From Sequoia sempervirens (Eukaryota > Streptophyta > Pinopsida > Cupressales > Cupressaceae): DNA of 64,000 nt. Location of the stretch: NCBI GenBank assembly GCA_007258455.2, contig VDFB02000003.1:43155986-43219985 (forward strand), written 5' to 3'. Under the pieces are notes generated by a model. It saw nothing but the letters and a program-made list of their open reading frames with translations. It did not search any database and was not told where the DNA came from. Numbering within the stretch: the stretch's first letter is position 1; each line of letters begins with the position of its first letter. Positions 25,652 through 36,850 of the stretch are shown one piece after another. Made by a program: the position numbers and the translations under genes.

Positions 25652-26330
25652 TATACATTTTTTGGTGACACAACAAGAACAACCTCGTCAACCACTTCCT
25701 CTAGGAATTCTTGCTCATCTTGATATGCCACAGGACAATAGTTTCCTAGTTTTGTTTTAGCAAACAACACATCATTTGTTTTATTTTATTCCATGATCAT
25801 GAACTTCATGTGAGGCTCTCGATCAATATGGATCTGGTTTGGCAACCCTTTCCACAATAGCCACAAGTGAGAAAAATATGTTGTAGCATATTTGTTCAAT
25901 GCCCGATTGAAATCCCTTCCTAATATGATTCCATACGTGTCAGGGATATCTAAAACTTGAATGTCAATCACCTATTGCTCCCTCGGATCAACAACAATCT
26001 GCATGGGTATCTTGTTGATTTCTTCGACAATGTTCACCTCTGTCTTGTCCAACTAGGTCACCTTCCATCGGGAGGGAGTTAGAACTATTCCTAGAGCTTT
26101 GCATACTGCTAAAGGTATAATGTTGGCTAAGGCCCCTAAATCAAGCAGGAAATTGTGCAAATTCTTTCCAAATATTATGATGGTGGTTAGGAAGGGAGGA
26201 GTCTCCAGCTTCCCTTGGAAGAACCCTACAGATACGTTAGCCTCAACTACTTGAGCTTTGTCCTTATCATTGGTTTTATCCCTGGTTTGTGCTTGATTTT
26301 TCTTTTTAACCATTTGCTTGCTTGCTTATT
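25652..26330 (-). pseudogene. Aspartic protease of giant element
   Basis: Continues in the gag frame. The active-site block reads FLLDLGALANIIPLAVCKAL (family form LLDLGASxNLMPxSV). Asp-Leu-Gly-Ala is a known variant of D-T/S-G-A in Athila/Tat-type elements, but the following Ser is Leu here. The second conserved block, YGIILGRDF near 25930-25905, matches the flap-distal ILGRDxL motif. The enzyme would cut the gag-pol polyprotein. It is interrupted by three stops and ends in an acidic tail near 25655, just before the 1.5 kb noncoding stretch. Confidence 0.82.
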
Positions 26331-28651
26331 GATTTGGAGGTTGATTTGTTTTCTTTCCTATAATTTCCTTGATTATAGGCTCATTTTGTGAAGTGTCAAA
26401 GGAGACTCTTTTAATAAGTACTTCTTGGGTTGGTTTGGATTAAGCAGTCCCATTAAGCATCCTAAATAAGGCATTTCTTACTTTTGGGAATCTAAGCAAT
26501 TCAAAAGCTGACAGGCTCAATTTAACTTTCTTAAATTCTTCTACCACATATTCCCCCATTTTCTCAATTTTTGGCTCAAAAGATCTATCTTGAGAGGAGC
26601 TAGCAAGCTTACTTTGAATTTGGTTTTGTTGCCTATTCTTATTGAAGTACTGGGTGCGAACATAAGGGTAGCCTAGGTTATTACTAACATTTGGGTCAGG
26701 TGGAGTGTTGAAGTTATTAGGAGGGGTATAGGTCATAAAAGGACCACCTACTTTCTTGTTCCTCAAGTTATAAGGGGTTTCCTTTTGATGGAACATTTGA
26801 ACCTCATCCTCGAGTGTCTCCTCCTCATCTATTGGACCATTTTCTACTGAATCAAAGAGCTAAGATAAAGATTTTTCATCGCTTACCTCCTTTGCTTATT
26901 CATTCTTTGGGTCAGCAGTTTCCTTCCGAGTACATTGCTTTCACTTTGCGGGAAAGGAGCTTGATTAACCACCAACACCAAGGAATCATATGGTTCAGAT
27001 GGAACTATGTCTCTGCATCCCACACCATTGACTGCATTCTAGACTTCCACTTGGAAAATTTTTGCTGCTGTTTGGAACTCTACACAGTCCAATTTGAAGT
27101 GCCTATTTGTTTTGTGAATGTGGCACCATCCAGATAAAGCCACTTTTGCCAAGTACACCCTGCTTGTCATCTTATCAGCATTAACTAGTTGATCAAGAGG
27201 CGTGGGCACACCTCCATTGTTTGGCCTCATGTTCCATGTGTGATTCAGTCTTTGTGAAGGCCTTCTCTCAAATCCTTCACCTAAATTTTGACCTCTCTCA
27301 TAATTTTGTCTAGAGGAAGCACCTGCATCACGGTTATCATGGTTATCTCGATTGAGATTAGCTTGGATACTCCTTTGAGAAACTTGTAGTTGGTTATTTT
27401 GATTCCTCAAATGTGTCATTTCTATTGATAGTTTCTTCACTAATTTTTTCAACTCATCGATCTAGTCTTTCTTGGTGCTATTCAATTGTGAGGTTGAACT
27501 CTGAATGAAGACCGACTGTACTGCTTGTTGATTCTGCTAAGAAAATGGAAACTTGGAGCTTTGCAGGTATGCAGGTACTTGAGGCTGCTAAGGTTAAGCT
27601 TATTGTTGTTGTAGCTATAAGTAATGAGACATTGGAGGCTCCTGATTCAATGGCTACCTTGGATGAGGCACTATTGGCAACTAAAATATTGATTCATCAT
27701 TGGTGTTTGATGGTCCAAGGCATGGGTAAGCCCTTGGATCTGTGTTGGATGGGAAACTGGCCCCAATGATAGTAGTGGACCAGCAATGTGTTGTCCTAAA
27801 TCGGTGCTTGTTGTGATTTCTTTTGCATAGGCATCCACCAACCTACCAAGCGGCAGGTGCATTCTCTTCACCAGTGCGGAAGTGAGATTATCCAAGGCAA
27901 CATAGTACACCAATCGAGTAGAGGGATAATCAACCATGTTGGGTGGCTGCAACTTCATGTAGGCTCAGTGGAATTGATCATTAAAAGAACTGATTGGTTC
28001 ATTGACTTCCCTTCAAACGGACATGAATTGTTGATATAACTCTAAGGGGCTAACCAGGATCTTCAATATCTACAAGAATGTGTTCTTTAATTGATCCCAA
28101 GTGGTGATGGATCCTGTCGACAGATGGATGTACCAATAAAAGGCCTCTTCCCCCAAGGAGTAGGGAAAGAACCTGCAAGCCACATCTTCATGTCCTATTT
28201 GCATATCCTTCATGGATGTTTGGAAGATCTTAATATGTTCTTCAATTGTCCTTTGTGGATCACGAGGATGGAACTTAGTGCAAAATCCTTTCGGATTCTT
28301 TGGCATGTCATGATAATCATTAAAGGATAGAGGAAATGGGTTAATACCCAACCAAGCGATGATGGGAGGTGGAGGATGCACTGGCTATGTTATAGTTATT
28401 TGGGGTTGCAAAGGCACAAAAGTAGTGGTTGGGGTAGCACCTTGCAGGCGAAGTGCTAGGATAGGGGCAACGCCTTGGCTATGGGAGGTGAAGAGGTGGA
28501 AAGCAGCTTGGAGTGGTTGGGAACAAGAAGGTGTTTCCAAAAGTGAAGAGGAAGAGTGGAGTGGATGGATGGATGGAGGGAGATGGTAAGGAAGGAGGTG
28601 AAGTAGGTTAAGTGGGTGGAGCTGAGGTGGATGCTTCCCCCTTCTTGGCAC
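26331..28651 (-). pseudogene. Gag of giant element
   Basis: The proline-rich N-terminus (28651-28390) leads into a retrotransposon gag core: HPRDPQRTIEEHIKIFQ, FPYSLGEEAFYWYI and TTWDQLKNTFL (family form W.xL...F), giving the particle shell. The nucleocapsid knuckle near 27100 reads CHIHKTNRHFKLDC (C-x2-H-x4-H-x4-C), the CHHC variant also found in E2. The C-terminal segment FKKVKLSLSAFELLRFPKVR resembles the K(V/I)xxxISxxxLL block that precedes the protease in Tat-like elements. Several stops break the frame (for example after 28070 and before 27670), so it is a dead copy. Confidence 0.82.
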
Positions 28652-28767
28652 TCTTAGTCTTGGTAGGGGGTGGTAGCTCTTGAAACTCCCCTTTATCTGG
28701 TGTAGATCTTAACACTCTCTAGAACCTTTGACGGGAGAAGGAACCAATTCGATCTAGCCTAGCAAAA

Positions 28768-28789
28768 GGGTTTCCCTCCTAGTACCAAT
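28768..28789 (-). other. Primer-binding site of giant element
   Basis: Minus strand TTGGTACTAGGAGGG, placed just upstream of gag and six bases after an LTR-like CCATCA end (plus 28795). A very similar site (TTGGTGCTAGAAGGAGGG) follows the 5' LTR of E2. The tRNA was not assigned. Confidence 0.6.
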
Positions 28790-28794
28790 TTTTT

Positions 28795-29756
28795 TGATGG
28801 GTGTTTTTGCACTTCTCAACACAATTTGCACACAAGTGCACTGCCTCTCTCGAAAGATAACTTCCTACAAACAAGTTGCAGAAAATTATCCCAAGGTCTC
28901 TCGGCTGTCAGGTCATGACTTGAAAAATAGCTCAATTAATTAATGTGATTTGTTGGTAATCACAAAGGGAATTTACGGTTCACTTTGTTTGGAAGGAATT
29001 GGATCTTCAAATGGAGTTTTGTGAAATTTTGGAATGAGGTGTAGTTGCTGCAAGTTCAAAAGGAAAATGGATAGAAGGGTTCCTAGACCTGCAACTGATG
29101 TTGAATAGTGGCAATGGAGGATGCTTCAGTGGAAAACCTTCCCAAAACCAAGTTCCACTTAACCAAAATAGCTTACAGTCTCATGAAACTAGTGCTATCT
29201 TCTGGGGTCTACAAAATTTCAGCTATCCATTCACCATGAAACATGAATAATAGATGAATTTTAAGTGCAACAATAAATTAATGTTTAGACTAGCTTTACA
29301 CTAATGTTCATCATCAATAAATAGCAAAAAGAATGAACATGAAAGGCATCAACACTATAGCATTCTTCACTATCAACGTGCAACATGAACTAACTACTAA
29401 AAGCAACTTGAAGTACTTAGAACAACAAAACTAAATTCTAATTTTGAGAAGATGAATCATGCAACATGTAAAGAAACACAAGAATCCACCAAAGCAATGC
29501 AATTCTCATTAAAAAAATTGTAGCATGTCTTTACACAACTCAACTCTCTCTGCAAATGAGAGGAGACCCCTTTTTATAGTTTTCCAAAAGTGAAATGAAT
29601 GGATAGTATTTACTTTCATTGTGTGGCCAAGATTCATTTTACATTAGGGTTTCACCTACCCCCAAAATTTAACATGATCAAAATACACTTTTGTCTTTTC
29701 TCTATTTTGTCCTCTAGTGGCTCTAACATTGTAGCAGTTTTGTCTTCTAGTGACTG
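28795..29756 (-). other. Leader/U5-like region with TATA box
   Basis: Noncoding between the ORF1 end and the primer site. On the minus strand CTATAAAAAGGGG at about 29570-29582 is a strong TATA box, followed by about 790 bp to the CA end at 28795. Either this is the U3-R-U5 of a ~1 kb LTR belonging to the gag-pol part, or it is an internal promoter of a much longer LTR. I found no matching copy at the left end of the element. Confidence 0.45.
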
Positions 29757-31364
29757 CCATCTTTTTCCAACTATACTGTTAGAAACTCATCATCAATCAC
29801 TGGCTTCCCTGCATTCTTTTGAAGGGTGGCATATTCCAAAAATTTCCCAATCAGAACCTAGAGCTTATCCCACTCCATGATGTCAGATTTGAGGATTTGA
29901 AAGGCCAGCCTTTTGAATCTCCCCATGATTTGCTCCTAATGCTTGGTGCATCTAAACATGGCCTTGATTACCTACTCGGACTGTGTAAATTCTCTTGTAG
30001 CAAAGTCCATGAAATCCGGTGTCAATGCATTTGTAGCCCCTTTCTCCATCTTCTTACGAAAGAATGGTATAATTTTCTTTGGATCCAGCTCCAGGGTGGG
30101 CATGTCATAATCGGTTATTGTTTTAAGGTAGTCCTCACTATCAGTTATGTGCTCCATAACCCATTCAAGTTAAAGGTTGAATTCATGCAATACCCTTTCC
30201 AGGACTTCCCTTCTATGATTCAAGCCCATTTTCCAGGTCTCTACTAGGTAGTGACCATCTCTTACCAGCCCTAATTCCTTTTCCCATGTCTTCTTGGGCA
30301 TCTTAAGAATGGCCTCGAGCTTAGGATATGTGATCCTATACATATCGATGAATCTGTGACACGTTTTCTCTGTGGCTTCCAGCTGCTTTTGTAAATCCAT
30401 GAATTTGTTGAACATTCAGGAAGCGTGGTGGATGCCCATGTCACCATTGTAGATCACTCATTGGAACAAATCCACAATGGTCTTGGTCCAATTTTTCATT
30501 TTCTCAATTTTGTTGAGCTCTTCTTGGGAGAGAAGAGTGGACACGGATGATGTTGTCAGAGCCTCTTCTTCTAAGGACGTCCATTGTTGAATATAGGCAA
30601 CGAGATCCGCCACCTATGCTTTTAGTTCCTCTTTAGAAGATGGATCCTTGTTCATTTTCTACACAATCGTTTCCACTAACCCTTGGAACTCATCAATCTT
30701 CTGATCTTTGGTTGTCAAACCCAAGTTGATTTTCAAGATGTTATAACTAGCTCCTTCACCTTTATCTATCCCAGGGGTAGCAATTTGTATTGTTCTTAAT
30801 CTAAAGGCATCAACTGTGATGTGTGAATGAACTCTCGGATTCTTCTCCTTTCTTGTCTTCGTATGGGCTCTAGCCAATATTGCTTTGAGTCTAGCCTTTG
30901 GATCAACAATTGCAGGGGATTTCTTTTTTAGTTGCCTCTCTAGCCAATCAGGCACTTGGGCTTATCCTTTGGGTGATTCGTGATAACCTTCCTCTCTTTG
31001 TTCATGTTGAGGTTGTTCCTCTTCATGGCCTAGAGCTTCTTGATCTATTCTCTCTTCTTCATTTGAGTCCTCAATCTATGTAACCTTTTCTCTGTCTCAC
31101 TCAGTGGAGGTTGTATTTTCTTTAGTGAGATCTTCCTTTTGGGATGCCTTCCCTTCTTCTTGTTTGAGCTCGGCATGATGCTTAGGCTCAAGGCTCTTCT
31201 TCGGTACATCTTTTTTTCCTTTTTCCTTCTCTTCACCCTCCTTTTAAGGATGCACTTCTTCTTCCTAAATGCGGCCCTTTTCTTAGCCAATTAGTGGAGG
31301 CTCTTCGACTATCTCTACATTGACATCAGTGTTAATCTTTTCTTTAGAATGGTGCTCCTCAAAT
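29757..31364 (-). pseudogene. ORF1 of giant element, 3' half (right copy)
   Basis: Continues the frame that enters E1's insertion site from 40949. It opens with charged sequence (KEKINTDVNVEIVEEPPLIG), then a lysine/arginine-rich block (31290-31045), a helical region with MPDWLERQLKKKSPAI and VDPKARLKAILARAHTKTRK, and a C-terminal part including MFNKFMDLQKQLEATEKT and MEHITDSEDYLKTITDYDMP. Stops and one or two frameshifts are present. No known domain was recognised, and the predicted coiled-coil character suggests a structural or nucleic-acid-binding role (inference). It ends about 29757, 960 bp before the primer site. Confidence 0.6.
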
Positions 31365-31369
31365 TTAGT

Positions 31370-32651
31370 TGTAGACACCTAAAAATGACCTAGGCCTGCA
31401 AGCTTCGGTTTTACCACTTTCATCCTAGCATAATTATGTCATTTATTTATGTCCTTGGTCCACATTCGACTATTGATTAAATAATTCATGATTATTTAAT
31501 TAATTCATGTCCTTTCATTCCTCTTGATTATTAAATAAATAAATTGCATTTATTTATTAAATACGTCATTAACTGTCTAAGTCTTTCTTTAATTAAATAA
31601 ATTTCTTAATTTATTTAATTCCCCTTTGTCATTTAATTCTTCTTGATTATTAAATAAATAAATAAATTTATTTATTAAACGTCACTAAGTCTTAATTAAA
31701 TAAATTGATTAATTTATTTAATTAATTAGTCTTATCTCCTAAATTAAATAATTATATTTAATTATTTAATTGTCAATTTAATATTCTTCTCATTTTAAAT
31801 AAATTAAATTATTTAAAATGTCATGTCAATCTTAACTGTTAGTCCTTTTTGATAAATAATCTAAAAAAGATGATTTATTATCTCTCAAAATCATTATTTT
31901 GAATTAATTTAATTCAAATTAGTAATTAATCTTCCAAAAATCAAGCAATCGGGCAGATTCTTGATTTTTCAAATCTTATCTTCAGTTCATATCTTATCTC
32001 TTTGATTTTTTGAATCTTGCAAATCAGGCAATCTTATCTTCTTGATTTTTCAAAAATCTTTATTTTCTAATTAATTTGTCTCATTTATTCTCCACCGTCG
32101 ATCCGATTTTATTTTGACCGTTCGATTAAAGATTTTTCCCTAACCCTAATTAGGGATTCTCAAGTGTAATCTGGATCGTTCATTTCATTGATTTATCTCG
32201 TCCGTCCATTCGAAATGGCATTTTCTATAAAATGCCATCTTCTTCTCATTTTTCGAACATGCACATTTTGACATTTTGCATAGTTATTATAGGCATTTGC
32301 TTTCACACTTAAATCTCCATAGACAATTTCATTATTTATTATTATAGTCATTTAATCAAGGCATAGGCATTGTCAATCATAGGCTTTTAAACATAGGCAT
32401 TTAGATTTTGAGTAAATCCTTCAAAACTTGCTTTAGTCTTGTCATTTGTCATAATTGCTCACGAATCTGAGGGCAACTTTATTTACTGCAAGCTAGGAGG
32501 TGTAACGAAGGTGAACCATGGAGGATGAAGATTCTGGGTAATATCGTTCATATTTGTTTTCATCACTTTTTCCTTTGTGCTTCGTTATTTCAATGGATTT
32601 TAGTGTTATTGATCTAACCATCTAACAAATCTGATTTTTCCTTTGATTACA
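31370..32651 (+). repeat. E1 5' LTR
   Basis: 1,282 bp. U3 holds an array of AT-rich palindromes (31500-31850, TTAATTAAATAAAT and its complement in turn). A TATA box lies in a perfect 10 bp inverted repeat at 32215-32238. Confidence 0.93.
32215..32238 (+). promoter_or_regulatory. E1 TATA box within perfect inverted repeat
   Basis: ATGGCATTTT, then CTAT, then AAAATGCCAT: the TATAAAA box spans the loop and right arm of a perfect 10 bp inverted repeat. It is identical in the 3' LTR (40507-40530). Confidence 0.7.
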
Positions 32652-32672
32652 TTGGTGAACCCGACATTTTGT
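32652..32672 (+). other. E1 primer-binding site
   Basis: TTGGTGAACCCGACA starts immediately after the LTR's terminal CA and has the TGG start required to pair with a tRNA CCA end. The tRNA was not assigned. It differs from the E2 and giant-element sites. Confidence 0.6.
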
Positions 32673-33491
32673 AGAGAAATTTGTGTGTGTTCTTGTTTGC
32701 TTTCACTGTTTTGCAGGTTACAGCCAAGACGTCATACGAAATCCCGTCACCTTCATTAGAGCACAGAAAAATGGGAAAATAAAATATTTTCAAACAGTTT
32801 CTGGGTTTTGTAGATCTCTCTCTTAGCTTTCCAGAACATCAAATGGTTTTAAATTTCGTTGAGATTTGAGAAAGTTATGGGAATTTTAGTGATCGCAGTT
32901 TTTTTCAATTTAATTTTTAAACCCGCGTTTTTCTTTTGTCTATAACATTTTTTTTGTGTAGAATTGTGGAAAAAATTTTCTAAGTTTTGAAGGTCTATCA
33001 TTTAGCTTTCCATGGATATCTACCACTTAAAATTTTGTTAAGTTTTGAGCAAGTTATCGCTATTTTAATTTGCTGCTGTCATTAATGTTTTATTTATTTA
33101 TTTATTTTTTGTGTTACTAATCTTCTCTTGTAGCATGTGGTGATCCCCATTCGTGTGTCGAAGACCATTGATTAGAGAGATTACTAATTCATTATTTGCA
33201 GATTCGAATGTCGAAGACAAGATAAACAAACATTGTGCTTGTTTTTCTTTCATAGATTAGCAAACATTTGATTTTGGTGCATATAAAAAGAACACATGTC
33301 TTCTTTGATTGATTGTGCTTGCAAGATGGTAGGTGAGTATGCTCTCACTTGGTGAAAACCTCGTGATCAGAAAACCAGACCCATCTTTATTTGTTAATTA
33401 CCCTTCACGATTCGGTATATCGGAGTATCCTCTCCTTGCGCATTCGTGCGATCCTGGGGTGTAAGAAACAGTTTAGAAACTGGGCCTGTTC

Positions 33492-33874
33492 TGGTGGGAA
33501 AAAGTACTCACCCCAGGATGACTCAGACCGGTAGCACCCTGACACTGAGGGACTTCCAGCCGGTATATAAAAGTGGGTTCTTGGGGAAAGCCCAAGAATC
33601 ACGAGCATGGTTCCGACGAGATGGATCCGAAAGGGGACTCTCGCCGCATGGATCACGCCCCACGAACGGAATGCCCAAATTAAAAACCTCTTGTCTTAGT
33701 GTCCAACCGTTCTATTGGCCGTTGCTTGGTATAGTGCAGGGTACAGTATCATGCCCGAAGACACTCACTACTGATCCCCTTGAGTAGAGATAGCAATTCT
33801 TGGGAAGTCACTACCCAAGAATTCAAATTTGGTGTGCTCGAATGACGTTAATGAGCCGTGGAGGGGAGCCAATG
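33492..33874 (+). ncRNA. E1 conserved structured leader
   Basis: Aligns with E2 54161-54527 although no protein is conserved. Shared blocks are GTGGGAAAAAGTA, GACTTCCA.CCG.TATATAA, and CGTGGAGGGGAGCCAATG at the end. Two hairpins keep position but not sequence. The first has arms TTCTTGGG/CCCAAGAA (33578-33598), against ATACTTGA/TCAAGTAT in E2. The second has arms AATTCTTGGG/CCCAAGAATT (33795-33823), against CCATG/CATGG in E2. A genomic-RNA packaging or translation role is inferred. Confidence 0.6.
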
Positions 33875-34349
33875 CCACCAAAATTCTAAGCTATCCGCTC
33901 TCGAGAAGGAAAGGTGTTTATCACCAATCCGGGGTATATCGGTGGGCTATACCAAGTATACAAACCCTTGGCCTATTGGCCTTTTAGGATTGTACTTGTC
34001 TTATGTGTGTTTGTTTACACCCAAAACATTGTGCTTGTCAAGTGCTTGTTGGATTTTTTCAAACATTATACACAATATTCACAAATCTGGACACAAACAA
34101 TCGACCTTGGACAACTCAGACTTTTCAACAAGACATCAAAACACAATCTCAGTCCTCATTTTGAACTTAGACTTGGTATTGTCCATCATAGTCCTCATTT
34201 GGTATCTAGACTTGGCATTGGTCATTTTCCTTAGTCAACATCTTCATTGTCACCTTAGCATTTGGCATCCTTTCTTGACCAATTTTATCACCTTGCATTA
34301 GTCATTTCCCTTAGAAAAACATCATTATCACTCTGCATTTAACAACATC

Positions 34350-36827
34350 ATGACATCCACCACCTTGTCTTCCCTTCGCCAAGATATGGATAGGCTTGCT
34401 AGTAAAATTGAATACGAATTACTCTGTAGAGGTCAATACCAAGAAGCCTCAGACTTTAGGAGACAATTTATCCAAGCCGAAAATCAAGGTCCTTCATACC
34501 AACAACCCATCAGTCCTAGTCCTCCGTCCATCTACCCTCACTACCAAAATTCACTCGACATAAATCCTACCATTAATTCACAACAAACGTCCACTTATCA
34601 CCCTTATCCTAACCTTGACAAGGGAAGCCAACTGTCCAATAGTTCATTCCAAACCTCCATGTCATATTCTGACTCTTCACCTATTAATCCCATCCAAGTC
34701 TGCATCCCTTATCAACCATCTACAACCTCATGTCAAGTCCCCACATCATACCATACCGATCCGGTCCAAGTCTCCATGTCCTATTTCAATCAACCTTACA
34801 CCAATCCAGTCGAAATCTCCACGTCATATCCTTGTCCTTCAATAGTTAATCCAGTCCAAGACTCCATGACATATCCAGTCCAAGTCCCCATGTCATACCC
34901 TTATCCTTCACATACTAGTCCAATGCAAGTACCCATGTCATATACTAGTCCTTCACATACTAGTCCAGTCCAAGTCCCCACATCCTATCCTAGTCCATCA
35001 TTCATTAATCCTTTTCAAGTCATCCCCTCACAAGCCACATCTAGTCATGAAAATTTTGTCATTGCTCAAAGTCAAATCCCATTGTCTAAACTTGAGGATA
35101 CATGTCAAAATGAAAGCCCAAAGCATAACCTTATAATGTCACCCTCATGTCAAGAACAAGGTAGTCCATCCCATGACCATATCTTAAACTCCATTCAGGG
35201 AGTCCTTCAAGACAATCATGACATCCAAAACATACCTATCCATGACAACCCCATCTTGGAACAAGACCCTACCATTGACCAAGAAGTCCAAATCCATGAC
35301 AACCCCATCTTGGAACAAGACCCTACCATTGACCAAGAAGTCCAAATCCATGACAACCCCATCCTTGACCAAGACCCTACCATTGACCAAGAAATCCAAA
35401 ACGATCTACTCCTTGACCTTTACGCCATTCATGATCAAACACTTTCCAATCCTATACAGGTCTCGACTATTGACAGTTTCCAAAATGAGACACTTGCCTC
35501 CATTACACACATAGACGATATTCCTCAAGCACAAGAGTATTCAAATATGGACATATTTGAAAATGATCAAGCTATAGCTGAATTTACTGGACTCTATGAC
35601 ACTGACCATAATGATGGCTTCGACATTTGTTTGGAAGCACCAACAGAATCATCTGAACCTGACATGTCACAAGATCAGACCACAGATATTAGTCAGGAAT
35701 ATGTCCAACAAGACAATGAAGCTAAGACACTTTATCACTTAGGGTCATCTGTCTTTGTTAGAGCAGGCTTTCTCGCAAATGAAAATATTACAAGTGATAG
35801 TATCCACATACCTAATGATGGGTTAGCATCTTGCTTTCAAAACAATAAATACCCCATCGCAAATAGAATCTGTCAAAGCATGCAATATCAAGGCAAAGGA
35901 CTAGGCATACATGAGCAAGGCATTCTAGAACCAATACAACTTCAGGAAAATTACAGACATCAAGGTCTTGGTTATTCCTCAGATAGCAAATCAAACGATG
36001 CCAGTGGTACCTCCTCAATACTAGGGGCAACCTTGTCAAATACAAACATCAAAATGGAGTCCATGAGAAATCTTTGTCATAAGATTGCTGCCAACACCCC
36101 CTCCACCCACACCATAAACCATCATTCTATCATGAATCAACCTCCCTTTTGGAACCAACAAAAACAAAAGTCTTACAAGTCAAAAGATCATAATCAAATG
36201 TCAAAGGCCATTGAATCAAACAAAAAGACAAGTGGACAAATAAAATTAAAATGGATCCCAAAGAAAGATGGATCAAACAAAGACACCAAGTCAAATACAA
36301 AAGTCAATCACAATGTGGAGCCACAATACAAGAGGACTCCCACATATAACATATGTCCACCTCCTTCAAAATGGTCATCAAATAAGGCATATAAAACTGT
36401 TGGTTCCAAACACCATCCCTCCAAAATCCGTCATCCACCATCCCAAGTTTGGAAAATAAAAAGTGATTCGTCCAAATGTCCAAACAAATTTTCCACGTCT
36501 ACCATCATTCGTCATAACCCTACATCTCGTTTAAAGTCCAAAAATCCCACGTCACAAATTCGTCACATCTTGGCAGCAACTCTTTACCACAAGGACTCTC
36601 ATGGCACTCTATCGCGATGTGCATATTTTGATAAGGCCAACTCGAGTATCAGAAAGGATCACAATGACATCGATCAGTTGTATACAAGTGCTACGATCCT
36701 GACAAGACAACTCCTTCAGCAAGGTCATTATTGGCATATCATGGCACCAGTCTCTACATCGACACCGTCAATGGATTCAGAAAGTCAGTGGTTATCTAAA
36801 GCATCCAGGCTATCCACAAAATCATAA
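34350..36827 (+). CDS. E1 825-aa low-complexity protein with G-patch-like segment
   Basis: A single intact ORF starting MTSTTLSSLRQDMDRLASKI. Residues 1-50 are helical. Residues ~50-235 are a Pro/Ser/Tyr/Gln-rich region with a degenerate repeat (SYPYPSHTSPMQVPM-like). Residues 297-350 are three near-identical 18-residue repeats (IHDNPILEQDPTIDQEVQ), and an acidic region follows. A G-patch-like segment lies at about 505-545 (QYQGKGLGIHEQGILEPIQL, then QGLGYS). In some plant Tat-like elements a similar G-patch lies between protease and RT. The C-terminal 280 residues are basic, with HILAATLYHKDSHGTLS conserved in E2. It lacks the CHHC knuckle and every catalytic domain. It may act as an RNA-binding or particle accessory protein (inference). 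Confidence 0.75.
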   Translation: MTSTTLSSLRQDMDRLASKIEYELLCRGQYQEASDFRRQFIQAENQGPSYQQPISPSPPSIYPHYQNSLDINPTINSQQTSTYHPYPNLDKGSQLSNSSFQTSMSYSDSSPINPIQVCIPYQPSTTSCQVPTSYHTDPVQVSMSYFNQPYTNPVEISTSYPCPSIVNPVQDSMTYPVQVPMSYPYPSHTSPMQVPMSYTSPSHTSPVQVPTSYPSPSFINPFQVIPSQATSSHENFVIAQSQIPLSKLEDTCQNESPKHNLIMSPSCQEQGSPSHDHILNSIQGVLQDNHDIQNIPIHDNPILEQDPTIDQEVQIHDNPILEQDPTIDQEVQIHDNPILDQDPTIDQEIQNDLLLDLYAIHDQTLSNPIQVSTIDSFQNETLASITHIDDIPQAQEYSNMDIFENDQAIAEFTGLYDTDHNDGFDICLEAPTESSEPDMSQDQTTDISQEYVQQDNEAKTLYHLGSSVFVRAGFLANENITSDSIHIPNDGLASCFQNNKYPIANRICQSMQYQGKGLGIHEQGILEPIQLQENYRHQGLGYSSDSKSNDASGTSSILGATLSNTNIKMESMRNLCHKIAANTPSTHTINHHSIMNQPPFWNQQKQKSYKSKDHNQMSKAIESNKKTSGQIKLKWIPKKDGSNKDTKSNTKVNHNVEPQYKRTPTYNICPPPSKWSSNKAYKTVGSKHHPSKIRHPPSQVWKIKSDSSKCPNKFSTSTIIRHNPTSRLKSKNPTSQIRHILAATLYHKDSHGTLSRCAYFDKANSSIRKDHNDIDQLYTSATILTRQLLQQGHYWHIMAPVSTSTPSMDSESQWLSKASRLSTKS
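35238..35399 (+). repeat. 54 bp x 3 in-frame tandem repeat
   Basis: Copies at 35238-35291, 35292-35345 and 35346-35399 are nearly identical, so the duplication is very recent. Each encodes an 18-residue acidic unit in the E1 protein. Confidence 0.95.
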
Positions 36828-36850
36828 ATACAAAAAAAAAATTAAAAAAT

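Noticed and set aside
33446..33787. 113-codon ORF in the E1 leader
   Set aside because: The homologous E2 leader has stops and no similar protein; conservation there is structural, not coding.
35184..35399. 71-codon minus ORF and 98-codon plus ORF over the 54 bp repeats
   Set aside because: Shadow frames of the tandem repeat in the E1 protein; 54 is divisible by three, so all frames stay open.
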